64,000 nucleotides of DNA from Arachis hypogaea (taxonomy: Eukaryota > Streptophyta > Magnoliopsida > Fabales > Fabaceae): NCBI RefSeq assembly GCF_003086295.3, contig NC_092044.1:4552843-4616842 (forward strand), given 5' to 3'. Positions 40,701 to 52,414 of this stretch are shown piece by piece; positions within the stretch are counted from its first letter, which is position 1, and every line of letters starts with the position of its first letter. The notes under the pieces were generated by a model. The model made no database searches and had not been told where the DNA came from. It saw nothing but the letters and a program-made list of their open reading frames with translations. Both the position numbers and the translations under genes were made by a program.

Positions 40701-43700
40701 CCATCAGGAGATTTTACTGGACCGGGTAACGATATTCTTGGATCAGAGGCTTCTGGTTTGGGCCTTGACTCTTTTTCATCATCACTAGTCATAATATCTA
40801 CATCCTCATCAGAACCGTCCTGGATGTCCTTACTGCTGGAAGATGCATCAGTATCACTGTCACTACTACTCCCACTCCCTGTTCCAGCAGGACTTCTACT
40901 TCTGCTCCTACTACGGCTTCCACTCTCACTTCCGCTGTCACTGCTGTCACTTTCACTGTCACTGTCAGTTCCACTCTCACTAGAGCTGCCTGCCTGCCCT
41001 TCACTATTATCAGCACCTCTTTTTTCATCACCAATATCAGGTGAAGTATGTAGAATGTCAACCTTTTCCAATGTGTTTAATTCTTCTTCCACTTTGGATT
41101 TTCCTTGCAAATGCTCCTCAAAATCGTCATTTGAGACTTTCTCTTCAAAGCCACCCTGTGGAGCTGACGTTGAATCATGAAATTCTTCACGTCCATGCAT
41201 TTGGGGATTGTTATCATCAGGGGAGCTGAAAAATAAGATAATGCACCATAAATGCATGAAAGGAGTCTGTACAAGCAGAAAACTTACACCATTGGTATTC
41301 CAACGATATTGTCATGTGAAAGTGAAACTAACAGGTACCTTCCGCATTCATTCTGAGGCTTTTTTATGCTTTCCAAATCCACTCCCGGCTTCAAAATATA
41401 CTTCCCTGGGAACTGGTATTTTGCAATCTGATGATCATGATTAAATGAAAAATTAGATCAAATATACATCATAAAGAATACCCTCAAGATTCCCAATGCT
41501 TACTTTTTTATAATGGGCTCAATTTTCTTTACAGAATTCGGAAGCATGTCGCCAACAGCTTTCTCCAACGCCTATAATCAAAAGAAAGGGGGGGGGGGGG
41601 TTTAGAGGGTAAAATTAGTTTAACAAAAAGATAGATACTAGAAAGAGGCCAAGCAAGAAAAATATTATATTCGATATGTATCACAGACCTTCAAACTCAT
41701 TCCTTTAGGTTTATCCATGAGAAGAGAAACCAACATGCCCTGCAAATCTGTTGGTTTAGATCCATTATTTCCCTTGCCTCCTAATGAATTCCTCATAGCA
41801 TTGTTTGCCTTGGTGGGGATTTCTTTCTCAGGAATTGCATTTGTATCTTGCTTACCCATCATTTGTGATGGTACAGCATCATCATTTACCTTAGAAGTAT
41901 TTACTGCCCCGAGTGGAGAGGAAGCAGCAGCAAATGGATCAGGTGGAGATGGAAGAGGGGAAGGAATTTTGCTCTTAGAAGTAGTTGTTGACATAAATCC
42001 AGATTTAGGGTTATGGGTAGTTTTTGGGGGGCCTCCGACTGTACATACATTCAAAAGATTAAAGATATACAACACAAATAAACAAAAACTTGTAGGAAAG
42101 GTTCCAATACTACTTAGGTCAACTAAATTTTAATACCTTGAAGAGTCTCCACTTTCCTTTTCTTAAGAGCAGCCTCTTTCTTTTTATTGTAGTTCTTCCA
42201 TGGTGTAGCTGGACAAGTTCAGTATAAATCTCTTCAGTTGGATGATTCAATGTATAAACCTTATTAAACTAAGGCTTTCGGTTAACATAATAGAGCAATG
42301 ATAAGCAGAAAAACATTCCCAATATCACAAAGAAATAAAATCTTCAAGATTTTCATCTCAATGACAAAATATATATATAGGCCATGTTTCTGGTGGCTTT
42401 GAAAATGGTGGCTATAGGTGACTAAGGGTTGACCATTAAATGAAGAAGTGACACTTGTCTTATGTCAAATTATAATTAACTTTTACTGTATACATGAAAT
42501 GCTGGTTATCATTAATTCTGTGTTGGTAATTTAAAATTTTACTGTATAGACAAAAGTGAAATTTAAGAAAATAAAAAGTGTAAGTGTAATTTTTAATGTC
42601 CATTTCTTTAAATAAAAATAAGTTGTTCTCTTTCTTTTTTTACTCTTGGCTGGAATGAAGCCCCAGAAAAAAATCCCCTTCTCTAACTAAAGCAAGAAAT
42701 CAGAGAACCATAGAATCAAAGAAAGGGAGCAGGGGTGATATCTTCTTCTTATTCTCCCTTTTTATGGAGTCAAGTCGCTAGAGACCACCATCCTTCTAAC
42801 GTCGAGATAGTGGGTGATGTTTTCTTCTCCCTGGACCTCCAGGGTCGTGAAAGTGACGGCAAATCTGGGAACCTGCTCCTCAACTCAGTTGCCAAGTCTA
42901 ACCTCAATGGCCCGATCGAAATTCGACGGGAACGCATCTCAATACCAACACAGAGGGTCTTCCACGCCTTCGTCGTAAGTTCTCCACCACCCTAAAGCGG
43001 GATCAAACCCTAATTGTTTTTCCAAATATTACACATTCAATCTTTCGAGAAGAAGAAATCTGTGGTTTTTATTTTCTTCTTTTATTATTTTATTCTTTCT
43101 TTTATGGAAGTAATTAAACAAAGGAAGAAAATTATTGCACCTGGTTAAGAAAATTACCGCACCATGTTAAAGTTCTTGGAAATTCATTAACAGGATCAAC
43201 TGGGTAATTTTCTTCCACGTGTCAATGTATGATAGGTGGGTCATATGTAGCCAGCTTAGCCACCAAACATTAAGAGCCACCATAGACGGCACCATATATA
43301 TATAAGGAAAGTTAATACATAAAGTATATGAAGTCAAAGAAAGTTACCCTCCACAGCAGCTAATTGCTTAATCTGGCACTTCAAAGATGGGTTTCCAGGC
43401 TCTAAGACAATGGCTCTGTTGTAGAGAACATATATAAATCAACTTTCAACTTGCCAAAAATAAATAAATAAACTGCAAGAGATATCCACAGATCAAATGC
43501 TTGTACTAAAAAGTGATGACGTAATATCTGAGCATAACATCATCAATGGTTCATTTACGTCATTAAATGAGAAAAATTGTTATCCGCATGTTGCTGCCAT
43601 TGTTTATTGTATCAAAATATTGTATAAAATTAACAAACTCTTTCACTGTTCATGAAACCGCCATCTAAGTACAAGTAATCTGACACACATGTTTGTCTGG

Positions 43701-45338
43701 TTAAACAATGTGACTTCATCATAATATTGTACAAAATTCACAACTCCTTTGTTAAACAATGTGATCTAAAGAATTCACCACAAGTCATTGAAGCTAAGCT
43801 TCACTTGTACTACCTTGGTAAGTGCTTGTAATTCATGCATTCTCAATTGCTTGTGTACGCATACAATAATTAGCATTCATACACATTCAAAATTTTGAAA
43901 TTTGCATAAAACTTTCCATGAACTGTTCAAAAAAATAAGACAAACATGTAACAGATGGTGAAAACTCAGGTGCAGTCGATTTCATGTGAAGTTGATAACT
44001 GAAAGTCGTTAGATAATTTGACTGATTTGACAAAATTTTCATCTAATGGCTCTCAACTATCAATTTCACGTGAAGTTGACTGCACCTGAGTTTCCACCTT
44101 CAGTTTTTTTTCTATTATTAATGCCTGGCTCATCCATACTGCAAGCAGCAACAAATTTTAAAGGAAATAGAGAAAAAGATTGTAAGATAATAACAAAGGC
44201 AAAGCAAAAGACAAAAACTTGAAGAGTGCATTATATGGATGTATAATGATAAGTAAGGTATATCATCAATATCAGTTACATACTTCCGTTGCTTTGACTT
44301 CTTGTCGGCTTCGACTGACCGCATTTTGAGATGATTTTTAGTCGACTCATCCAGGATTCGCTGCACGTTCAGCTTGCGCCATGCAGAGCCAGATTCAACA
44401 AACAAACCATTTCCATCTTCACCACTCTGCCGCTCCTCATAAATATCACAAAGGTCACCAAATTCCCTTGACCATGTAAACCTGAATTCCTTTCCACCAA
44501 CATCAATAATCTGGTACAAACACAACCACATTCCTTTTAAGCTACAGATCCAAAATTTATTCAATGTTCCCTCCCTCCCTCCCCCCCCCCCCCCCTAAAC
44601 CAAGACAAAAAACTGTACTCTATAAACCAAACCAAACAAACTTCGGATGCACAATTAACCTTTTTGAATGAACTAAAAAAACATTTAGAACTCCACAGTT
44701 TAGTAATTATCATCACAATTGTATCGAATTAAGCACAATATTCAAAATATAAAGTCCCTTAGTTCCTAGTAACATAACTCAGTACATGATACAGTGCTAG
44801 TCAAAACGAATTTTTCAACACCATCAACACAAAAATTTAAACAATGAAAAAAATAAATAAATAATAATAAATTAGGAAAAGACTAGTCCCAATTCCCAAA
44901 GAACAAGGTAGCATTTCAACTAACAACAGAAACCAATATTCTTTTTTTCAAAAACCCTGAAACAATCCTCAATTACTATTCAGTTAAGAAACTTACATTC
45001 CCGTTGGGATTGTGAGGATTGGGGTCGAATTTCATACGCGCCCTACCACCTTGTGCCTCTACGCGCCTGATCTCGTCGACGAGGTCAGGCGCAAGTCTTA
45101 TGATCATCGAGAACGCCAGCGCGTCGCTTCCCGCCACCAGATTAAAGGTCTCCTCCACCGCCGGCGGAGTCTTGGAGGCGGTTGCGGCGGCGGGTTTGCG
45201 GGCGGAGCCGCCTCCGAGGGAGAGTCTACCGGGGCCACCACCAGGGCCAGAGGGACGCGGGGGTGGAGGGAAGGATGAGTGGGGGCGCTTGTTGTGGGCG
45301 GCGGAGCGGCCCAGCTTGGAAGAGAGTCCGCCGTACAT
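37749..45338 (-). CDS. ELL-like RNA polymerase II elongation factor (occludin/ELL domain)
   Basis: Exons on the minus strand: 45338-44997, 44510-44284, 43415-43348, 42208-42137, 42038-41689, 41571-41504 (or to 41533), 41427-41339, 41225-39036, 38912-38835, 38733-38622, 37961-37911 and 37799-37749. The product is about 1220 residues. The N-terminal third has Gly/Pro-rich then ordered sequence (VGGKEFRFTWSREFGDL). The 2.2-kb exon is disordered, with a Ser/Asp/Glu tract (SESGTDSDSESDSSDS) and an SRSRSRSRS run. The C-terminus is an occludin/ELL domain (YRDKYDSYCSLNKILESY, then GRDMDRYYELLGQMKESY, ending REFADSYNKE). In animals ELL speeds transcription by RNA polymerase II; here that is by family. 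Start chosen at MYGG; the frame is open 28 codons further up to 45422. The exon 6/7 junction is out of frame unless an inner donor is used. Confidence 0.82.
42380..43293. mobile_element. TIR element with GC-rich insert, in ELL-like intron 3
   Basis: Imperfect inverted ends inside an intron: GGCCATGTTTCTGGTGGCT on the left and GGTGCCGTCTATGGTGGCT on the minus strand at the right, each followed by a second GGTGGCTA copy. The outer flanks are TATATATA. The centre (42735-42995) is unusually GC-rich, has one open frame (about 86 codons) and reads like leader or coding DNA of a gene I do not recognise. This looks like another transposon with captured sequence. Confidence 0.45.
43957..44098. mobile_element. 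Foldback MITE in ELL-like intron 2
   Basis: A 142-bp element whose halves are inverted copies (GGTGAAAACTCAGGTGCAGT at the left, GGTGGAAACTCAGGTGCAGT on the minus strand at the right). The centre is 'gatttgactgatttgaca'. I know this sequence type as a common legume MITE. A degenerate relative lies at 12890-13014. Confidence 0.75.
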
Positions 45339-45659
45339 GGTTTGACAGTTGGGATCGTCGTCCTTCCTGGAAGGCAATGGAAGGAAAGCTAACGAGTCTA
45401 TGACCTCGATGCGCCGAGACAACCTAAACCATTATGAGAATTTCTTTCTCTATATTTACTTTTTGGTCCCCTTTGACGTTCGAATAATTGCAATTATGCC
45501 CTGGTCAGTTTTTTTATCTCTGTTTGGATTTGGCTTCTGCCAGCTGTAGCAATTCATCTCAATCTCCCCAAAAAAGAAAAAAGAAGGATATGTACTTGTT
45601 ACTAGTACTCGGCTGGTTAATGCAAAGTTCTAGAAACTTCGAGCAAAATTATTAACACA
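45339..45659 (-). promoter_or_regulatory. 5' flank of ELL-like gene
   Basis: Short region between the ELL-like start and the LINE. It includes an in-frame upstream extension to an ATG at 45422. No TATA box was assigned. Confidence 0.35.
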
Positions 45660-45799
45660 GGAATATCATGGAGAACCACGATGGCTCTTCTAGGGTTTCT
45701 ACTTAAGTCTTCGATCTTGTTTAACATAGTACTAAAAAAGTTAAGGCGCGAGACGTCAATCTCAACCAGCCGGAGGTCGGCATGAAAATCCTTGCCGAT

Positions 45800-47090
45800 A
45801 ATATAGGGGAGAAGGTCACGAAACCAAAGTTATCTTACAAAGAGTCTTTTTTCACTACACCAAGTTCGATGGACAAAGATAATAATTTTTCAAATAAAAC
45901 TATCAATGAGGATGAATAAAATCCAGAAGATCGGTGGTATAAAGAAGACGAGGACTTATTGAAAAGAGAGAAATCTTTTGATCCTTGTCCAGAGATCAAA
46001 GTACCGAAAGAAAAATTTGATGAATGGTGCAAGCCCTCGCATGCTATTCTTATTGTCAAAGTTCTTGAGGAAAAAAATTCATTTAGGAGTCATAGAGCAA
46101 CGTCTGAATAGATACCTAACAAATAAATGTAAAATTAGTATTATTGATATAGATCGTGATTATTTCTTGGTTTATTTTGTCGAAGAAGAAGACTATTCTT
46201 ATATCCTTCTTGTAGGACCATAGATGGTGGCGGGACATTATTTAATAGTACAAAGATAGAGACCGTTTTTCTTATCCTTAGAGCAACAAGTGAAAAAGAT
46301 TGTGACGTAGATTCGTATCCCATATTTGCCTATTGAACTATACAATCACCACTTTCTATGGAGAGTCGGCTCGGCCATCAGAACTATGCTAAAAGTTGAT
46401 AGAACCACATCTATTCACTCGAGAAGACGTTATGCTAGGATTTGTGTGAAAATTGACTTATCAAGGAAGCTAGTGTCGAGAATATCAGTGCTTGATAATA
46501 CGCTTAACATTGAATACGAGTGTCTCTACCTCATTTGCTTCAATTGCGGGGTCTATGATCATCGATCAGAGTTATACGGAGAAACACCGGCGGCCGGGGA
46601 GGATCACAGGGCAGAGGTGGCGCAAGGAAAACAGGTGGTGTCCGAAGGAGATTTGGAAGCTGCTAATCATGGGATACGAGAGAAGATCACGGATAAGATG
46701 ATTATGGATGATAAATCGGGTAATAATCAACATTCCTCAAAATTTAGGCCTTAGATGATGGTCCAAAAATTCTATAGAAGGAAGCCAGAAAAGTCGCAAC
46801 ATGCTAAGAGACAATTTAATCAAATCAAAGATCTTGGTACAAGTAAGAAAGAATCTCATAGTAACAGTAATCAAATAATGGATAAGGGGTCAAGGTTTAA
46901 TGTGTTATACAATGATAAGGATGAGAAAATCTTGGAGGATATTAATGCATTCATTAATGAGCAAAACAGCCCCATACCTATTAGGCCAGTTATGGAATCG
47001 ATGATGAATGAAAGGGGGCCAATAAACCCGGTCCAAGTTGAAAAGTCGGGAGTAGATAAAGCCAACGGGACAACATTACAAGAGTAGAAG
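45800..47090 (+). pseudogene. LINE ORF1 module, copy A
   Basis: Plant L1 ORF1 with a DUF4283-like N-terminal domain (IDIDRDYFLVYF near 46143, LPIELYNHHFLWRVGSAI near 46330) and a zinc-knuckle remnant (CFNCGVYDHRSELY near 46535, where the last Cys is Tyr). A short acidic linker with FDEWCKP marks the module start near 46015. Stops after RATSE (46108) and others break it. Frames from 46326 to 47087 remain largely open. Confidence 0.75.
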
Positions 47091-47194
47091 CAGGTGCTAA
47101 AGCTAGGCACAGGAAAAAATCCTTAAGTTTAGAAGAAAGGCCTCTCTTTTAATTTTGGGCCTCAAAAAACTGGGAAACCAACTAAGCCCAAACT

Positions 47195-47896
47195 AGGGGT
47201 GTGTATGGCCCGACCCGGTCTAAAGACTCGACCCGGATCTAAACACTTTAGGAACTAATTTGGTGTGATTTCACCGGGTTTAGGACCAGGTAAGAATCTC
47301 AAAAATAGACTCGGTCATTATTTTTTGTCAGGTCCGGGCTATGGCTCGGGTCACCAGAACTCGGCCCGGTGGCCCGGTCATCATACACAATTAATATTTT
47401 GTGTTATTAGTGATGGATGATAGCTATTCTTATATGGAATAAGTTATTAGTATAGATATAAGTTAAGTTAGATTATATGTTTTATATTTAAAATGCATAA
47501 GATTTTAGACTAATACATAATATTGTGTTATTTGTATTGATTTAAATATTTTGTGTTATTAGACAATATTAGTATTGATTATGGTTATACTTTAATTTTA
47601 GAGAAGAGTTGGTTCTTGTTATATTTTTCTAAGTGAATTTTACCATGTCAAATAATGGTTGAAGTCTTGAAAATTTGGATATTTTCACATGCTCGCTTAT
47701 AAGAAGGTATCAAGGTAATTTAATGTTAACGGCCTAGTTTTCACCTGGTTTTTACCCGGTATAATCGTGGCCCGAAAGTGTATAGGTTTCATTGAGTCTA
47801 GGGCCGGGTTCAGGTCTAACAAATAGGCCTGGTATATATTTCGGACCGGAGTTGTGTCACATCAAACCCGATTTCACCCGACCCATGCACACCCCT
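47195..47896. mobile_element. Mutator-like MITE with 10-bp target duplication
   Basis: A 702-bp non-coding element with terminal inverted repeats (AGGGGTGTGTATGGCCCGAC at the left; AGGGGTGTGCATGGGTCGGG on the minus strand at the right). It is flanked by the same 10 bases on both sides, AGCCCAAACT at 47185-47194 and 47897-47906. A 9-10 bp duplication and these ends fit non-autonomous Mutator-like elements. It split LINE ORF1 sequence. Confidence 0.85.
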
Positions 47897-47906
47897 AGCC
47901 CAAACT

Positions 47907-49530
47907 AAAGGAGACTGATAAAAAAGGCATTAATATTGGGATGTCTCAGAAAGGCTTTGCTAAGGTTTCGTCACAAAAATACGATCTGATGCAAAGAAGC
48001 ACAAAAAAAGTTAAATCTCGAAAAGCTTTAGATCTAAACAATAATGGTGATAGTATCGAGGAGATTAATGAGAACCATGCAAAAAAAACTGTGATGCAGA
48101 CCGTGTCGTATAAAGATTCTCTACTCTCTTTTCCAGAGTATCCAGTAGAGAACATGTCGAACCACTCTAATGAGATGGATGAGGACACACCAAATCCTGA
48201 AGATATGTGGTATAAGAATGATGATGGTCGATTGAATAGGGAAGAATACTTTGATCCATGCCCAACCATTCCAGTGTCAAAAGAAGAATTTGATGAGTGG
48301 TGTAAACCTTGAAAATCGGCGCTCCTTGTTAAGGTTATCAGCAAAAGAGTGCATATGGGATTTATGGAGCACCGAGACTGGACTAAGAAAGGTAAGATTA
48401 ACGTTATCAATATGGATCGTGATTATTTTCTTGTTCATTTTTCTGATGAGGTGAACTATTTGCACGCTCTCATGGAAGGACTATGGATGATTGCAGAGCA
48501 TTACCTTATTGTTCAACGATGCAGACCATTTTTTCTATCATCAAAAAATGGGGTGAAAAAAATTGTAGTGTGAATACGCATTCCTAATCTGCCTATTGAA
48601 TTATACAATCATCACTTCCTCTGGAGGGTAGGATCTGTCATTGGGACAATGTTAAAGATTGAAAAGGCTACTTCTGTTTAATTACTGGAAAAATTTGCGA
48701 GAATTTGTGTAGAGATCGATTTGTCCAGAAAGCTTATCGCTAGAATCTCGGTTCTCGAAAGCATCCTTAAGATAGAGTATGAAGGACTTCATTTTAATAT
48801 GTTTATTGTGTGGTAAATATGGGCACAAAGCAGATGGTTGTGTGGAGACCGTGAACTGTAGCAAGGATTAGCCAGAATTTGCCACCTGTGAAGCTATGGT
48901 CATGACGGAGGTAAATCAGAAATCTGGGAGCAATCAAGGACATCAAGCCAATAATGAAAACCAAGGCAATCAATAAAAGATAATTGAGAATCAGGATCCT
49001 TCTAATTTTGGTCCTTGGATAATGGTTAGGAGACCTATCCAAAAAAGCAAGAGAAATTCACGATGGGAGAAAAGATGTCATGCATGATACGGGATCTCAA
49101 TCAATTAGGAAGGAGGTTAATGCGAATCATAATATAAGTAAATAAGGCGAGTCCAGATTTATTATTTTGAGTGATGATACCAGTAATCATGAAGCGGAGA
49201 ACCATAGGAGTGAGGAAACTAATTTGAAGATTCCCATGCAAAATGGATCAAATGGTAGCCAAGCCCATGAACCTTTGAGGCAAGCTGACAAAGTCTATAA
49301 AAAGATCTTAAAACCAGGTGCGGGTAAGAATTCACAAGGAAGCAAACAAAATATACCCATTAGAATTGGGCCAATAATGCCCAAGAAAGGCTTCAAAGCC
49401 AAGGCCATGAATCCAGAGAAGCCCATTATCATTACTGACCCGAAACCTTCATCTTCGAAGGCTATGGTATCTTCCTCAAGAGATCTAAATGTGCAATCCA
49501 TAGAGTTGGAGATGCAAGATAGAATGAAAT
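47907..49530 (+). pseudogene. LINE ORF1 module, copy B
   Basis: Repeats the order of copy A. It has PNPEDMWYKNDDGR and FDEWCKP (near 48290), INMDRDYFLVHF near 48407, LPIELYNHHFLWRVGS near 48590 and ICVEIDLSRKLIARISVL near 48705. A degenerate C-terminal basic/Ser-rich tail continues to about 49530. The start up to 48312 is open for 123 codons; later parts carry stops and frameshifts. Confidence 0.75.
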
Positions 49531-49559
49531 AAATGCAAAGACAACAGTGGGAGATGTTC

Positions 49560-50680
49560 GATGTTTCGAAGAGAGAGAATGCCCTTTTTGAAGAACATAT
49601 TTGCCATGATTCCTTTAAAACTCCAAACCTTGAAAGGTTGCTTTTATTGTTAGGTTCTGAGTAAAAGAGTCAGCCTAAAACTCATGGAGAAACGACTGAA
49701 AAGAGATTGAATGAAAAAAGGTAAGATAAATATTATCAATATGGACCATGACTATTTTCGTATTCATTTTTCATATCAGGAGGACTATGAATGATTGCAG
49801 GACATTATCTGATTGTGCAAAGATGGAGGCTTTTCTTACTTGAATCAGAGAAGGAAGTAAACAAAATTATTGCCTGAATCTGTATACTAAATCTACCTAT
49901 TGAGCTATACAATCCTAAATTCTTATGAGTGGTTTCATGACATAGTATCAGAACTCTGATACCATTTTATAAAACCACTTCATGACATTATGGAGAGTGG
50001 ATTCTGCTATTAGATTTATGTTAAAATTGATCGAATAACATCTATCTATTCTCGGGGTAGATTTGCCAGAATTTGAGTAGAAATTGACCTATTAAAGAAT
50101 CTTGTCCCTAGGATATCTATTCTTGGGAGCACTCTGAATATCAAGTATGAAGGTCTTAGTTGCGAAAAATATGGGCACATGTCAGACTTATGCACGGAGA
50201 TGTAGGATGCCATTGGAAATCACTGTAATAGAAAACTTGCCAAAGAAGGTAGAGGAGATACTCAGATGGTAGGACATTTCATTGAGGGGGCTTACGTCAA
50301 TATTAAAGAAAATTAAGGAGATTACCATAAACAATAAAATAATCAAGATTCTACCCCGAATTTTTGGCCTTAGATGATGGTGAAAAGGCAAACCAAAAGG
50401 AGGAATGATAGGGGAGGAACAAATATTAAGGCATCATCCAACAAGAAAGAAATCCATGCTAATGTGGAAAGAAATATCCATGATTTAGATCAAATTTTAG
50501 AAGGAGGATCTCGCTTTAATATCCTCTAGGAGAAAAAAAATGTGGAAGGTACATAGGAGAAGGGAGATAAGTTGCATGTATTAAATGACCTAAGCAAAAT
50601 CATGCAAGATGGGACTATGAATAATAGCCCACAAGAGATTCAGGAGAAGCCCATCTACAACTAGAGAGTCCTAAGAATTT
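49560..50680 (+). pseudogene. LINE ORF1 module, copy C
   Basis: A more degenerate repeat of the module. 'atggaccatgactattttc' near 49742 corresponds to the DRDYF segment. ARI.VEIDLLKNLVPRISIL lies near 50070, a zinc-knuckle remnant near 50160 and a GGSRFNIL tail near 50505. Many stops. A 45-bp insertion with a direct duplication sits at 49944-49988. Confidence 0.65.
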
Positions 50681-50819
50681 AAGTTGGAAAAAATTTATAA
50701 GGAAATAAGAAGATAGCCCATTTGAAGTTTGGCCTTAATGTACAAGAAAAAATCAACAAACAAAAAAATGAACAGATCATGAAAAAAATTACCAAAATGT
50801 ACTAAAGAGAGCTCTACTA

Positions 50820-51960
50820 GAATTTTTATTCAAGAGGAAGATATGAAAAAACAGAGTACAAAGAAATACACGAGAGGCCCTTCAACCCGTGTCCGATGAT
50901 CCTGATACCCGATAGGAATTTAAAGAATAGTGCAAATCTTGAAAAGTTGTTGTTATTGTTAGGGTTCTGGGCAAAAGAGTCAATTTAAGATTCATGGAGC
51001 AATGACTGAGAAGAGATTGGGTGAAAAAAGATAAGATAAATATTATCCACATGGACCGTGACTATTTTCTTGTTCATTTTTCATATCAGGAGGACCTTGA
51101 ATGATTGCATGATACTATCTGATTGTGCAAAGATGAAGACCTTTCTTTCTTAAATCAGAGAAGAAAGTAAAGAAAATTTCTGCTAGGATCCGTATACTAA
51201 ATCTACCTATCGAGCTATACAATCCTAAATTCTTATGAGTAGTTTCATGACATTATGGAGGGTTCGTTCTACTATTATATCTATGCTAAAAATTGATCAA
51301 ACAACATCTATCCATTCTCGAGACAGATTCGACAGAATTTGAGTGGCAATTGACCTATCAAAGCAACTTGTCCCTAGGATATCTATTCTCTGGAGCACCC
51401 TGAATATCGAGTATGAAGGTCACAGTTTAGATCTGTCTATTTTAGCTGCGAAAAATATGGACACAAGTCAGACTTATGCACGGGGATGTTGGATGCCACC
51501 AAAAACCACCGTAAAAGGAAACTTGCCACATATGGTAAAGGAGATACGTAGATTGAAGGATATTCCATTAAGGGGGCACACTCCAATAATAAAGGAAATT
51601 AAGGAGATTATCATAAACTACAACATAATCAAGATCCTCCCATTGTCCAACAAGAAAGAAATCCATGCTAATGTGAAAAGAAATAACTATGATTCAGATT
51701 ATATCTTAGAAGGAGGATCTCGCTTTAATATCCTCTAGGAGAAAAGAATGCGGAGGGTACGTGAGATAAGGGAGATACGTTGCATGTGTCAAATGATCTA
51801 AGCCAAACCATGCAAGATGGGCCTATGAATAATAGCCCACAAGAGATTCTAAAGAAGTCCATCTTCAAATAGATAGTCATAAGAATTTGGGTTGGAAAAA
51901 ATCCACAAAGAAATAAAAAAAGTATCCCATTTGAAGCTTGATCTTAATGTACAAGAGAAA
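50820..51960 (+). pseudogene. LINE ORF1 module, copy D
   Basis: Closely parallels copy C. 'atggaccgtgactattttc' lies near 51052, AIDLSKQLVPRISIL near 51345, a knuckle remnant near 51450 and GGSRFNIL near 51715. A 131-codon stretch (51343-51738) remains open. ORF2 follows after a linker of about 450 bp. Confidence 0.65.
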
Positions 51961-52414
51961 ATCAATAAACAAAAAAAATAAACAGATCATGGAACCTCAA
52001 CCATGACTATGGAGCAGAACCCGATCCCAAAATTAAGTAAACCCGTGAAGGAAAAGAAGGTTGATAAGGGCGTAGAGATTGTGGTGATGGAGATGATGAG
52101 GGAGATGCAGTGTCAACAATATGAGGCTTTCAAAATCTCAAACCCAGGAATGACAGCAACTACCCTGCGTTGATGCTACTGAAGGTCGTTTTAATCTCGT
52201 TCATATACCTTATTCTAGTTTTGACACTAGAGAAACGAACAAGAGAGCAAAAGCACCCCCAGGTAAGCCGCCGAATGATGGAAAGGTTAGCAATGGTGAG
52301 GATGATGTGGGAGCAGGCCATGTTCGTTTTGAACAAGTTTTTGGATCGTCTAAGACCTCAATTGATTGTGTTGCTGTTTGGATTTTATATCCGCACTCTT
52401 TTCTATGTTTCTTA

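Noticed and set aside
40758..41180. 140-codon plus-strand frame rich in Ser/Leu/Pro
   Set aside because: It is the antisense shadow of the acidic Ser-rich exon of the ELL-like gene, whose minus frame is 741 codons long and spliced in phase.
48001..48410. 154-codon minus-strand frame over LINE copy B
   Set aside because: Antisense of ORF1 module coding sequence; the plus frame carries the recognised motifs.
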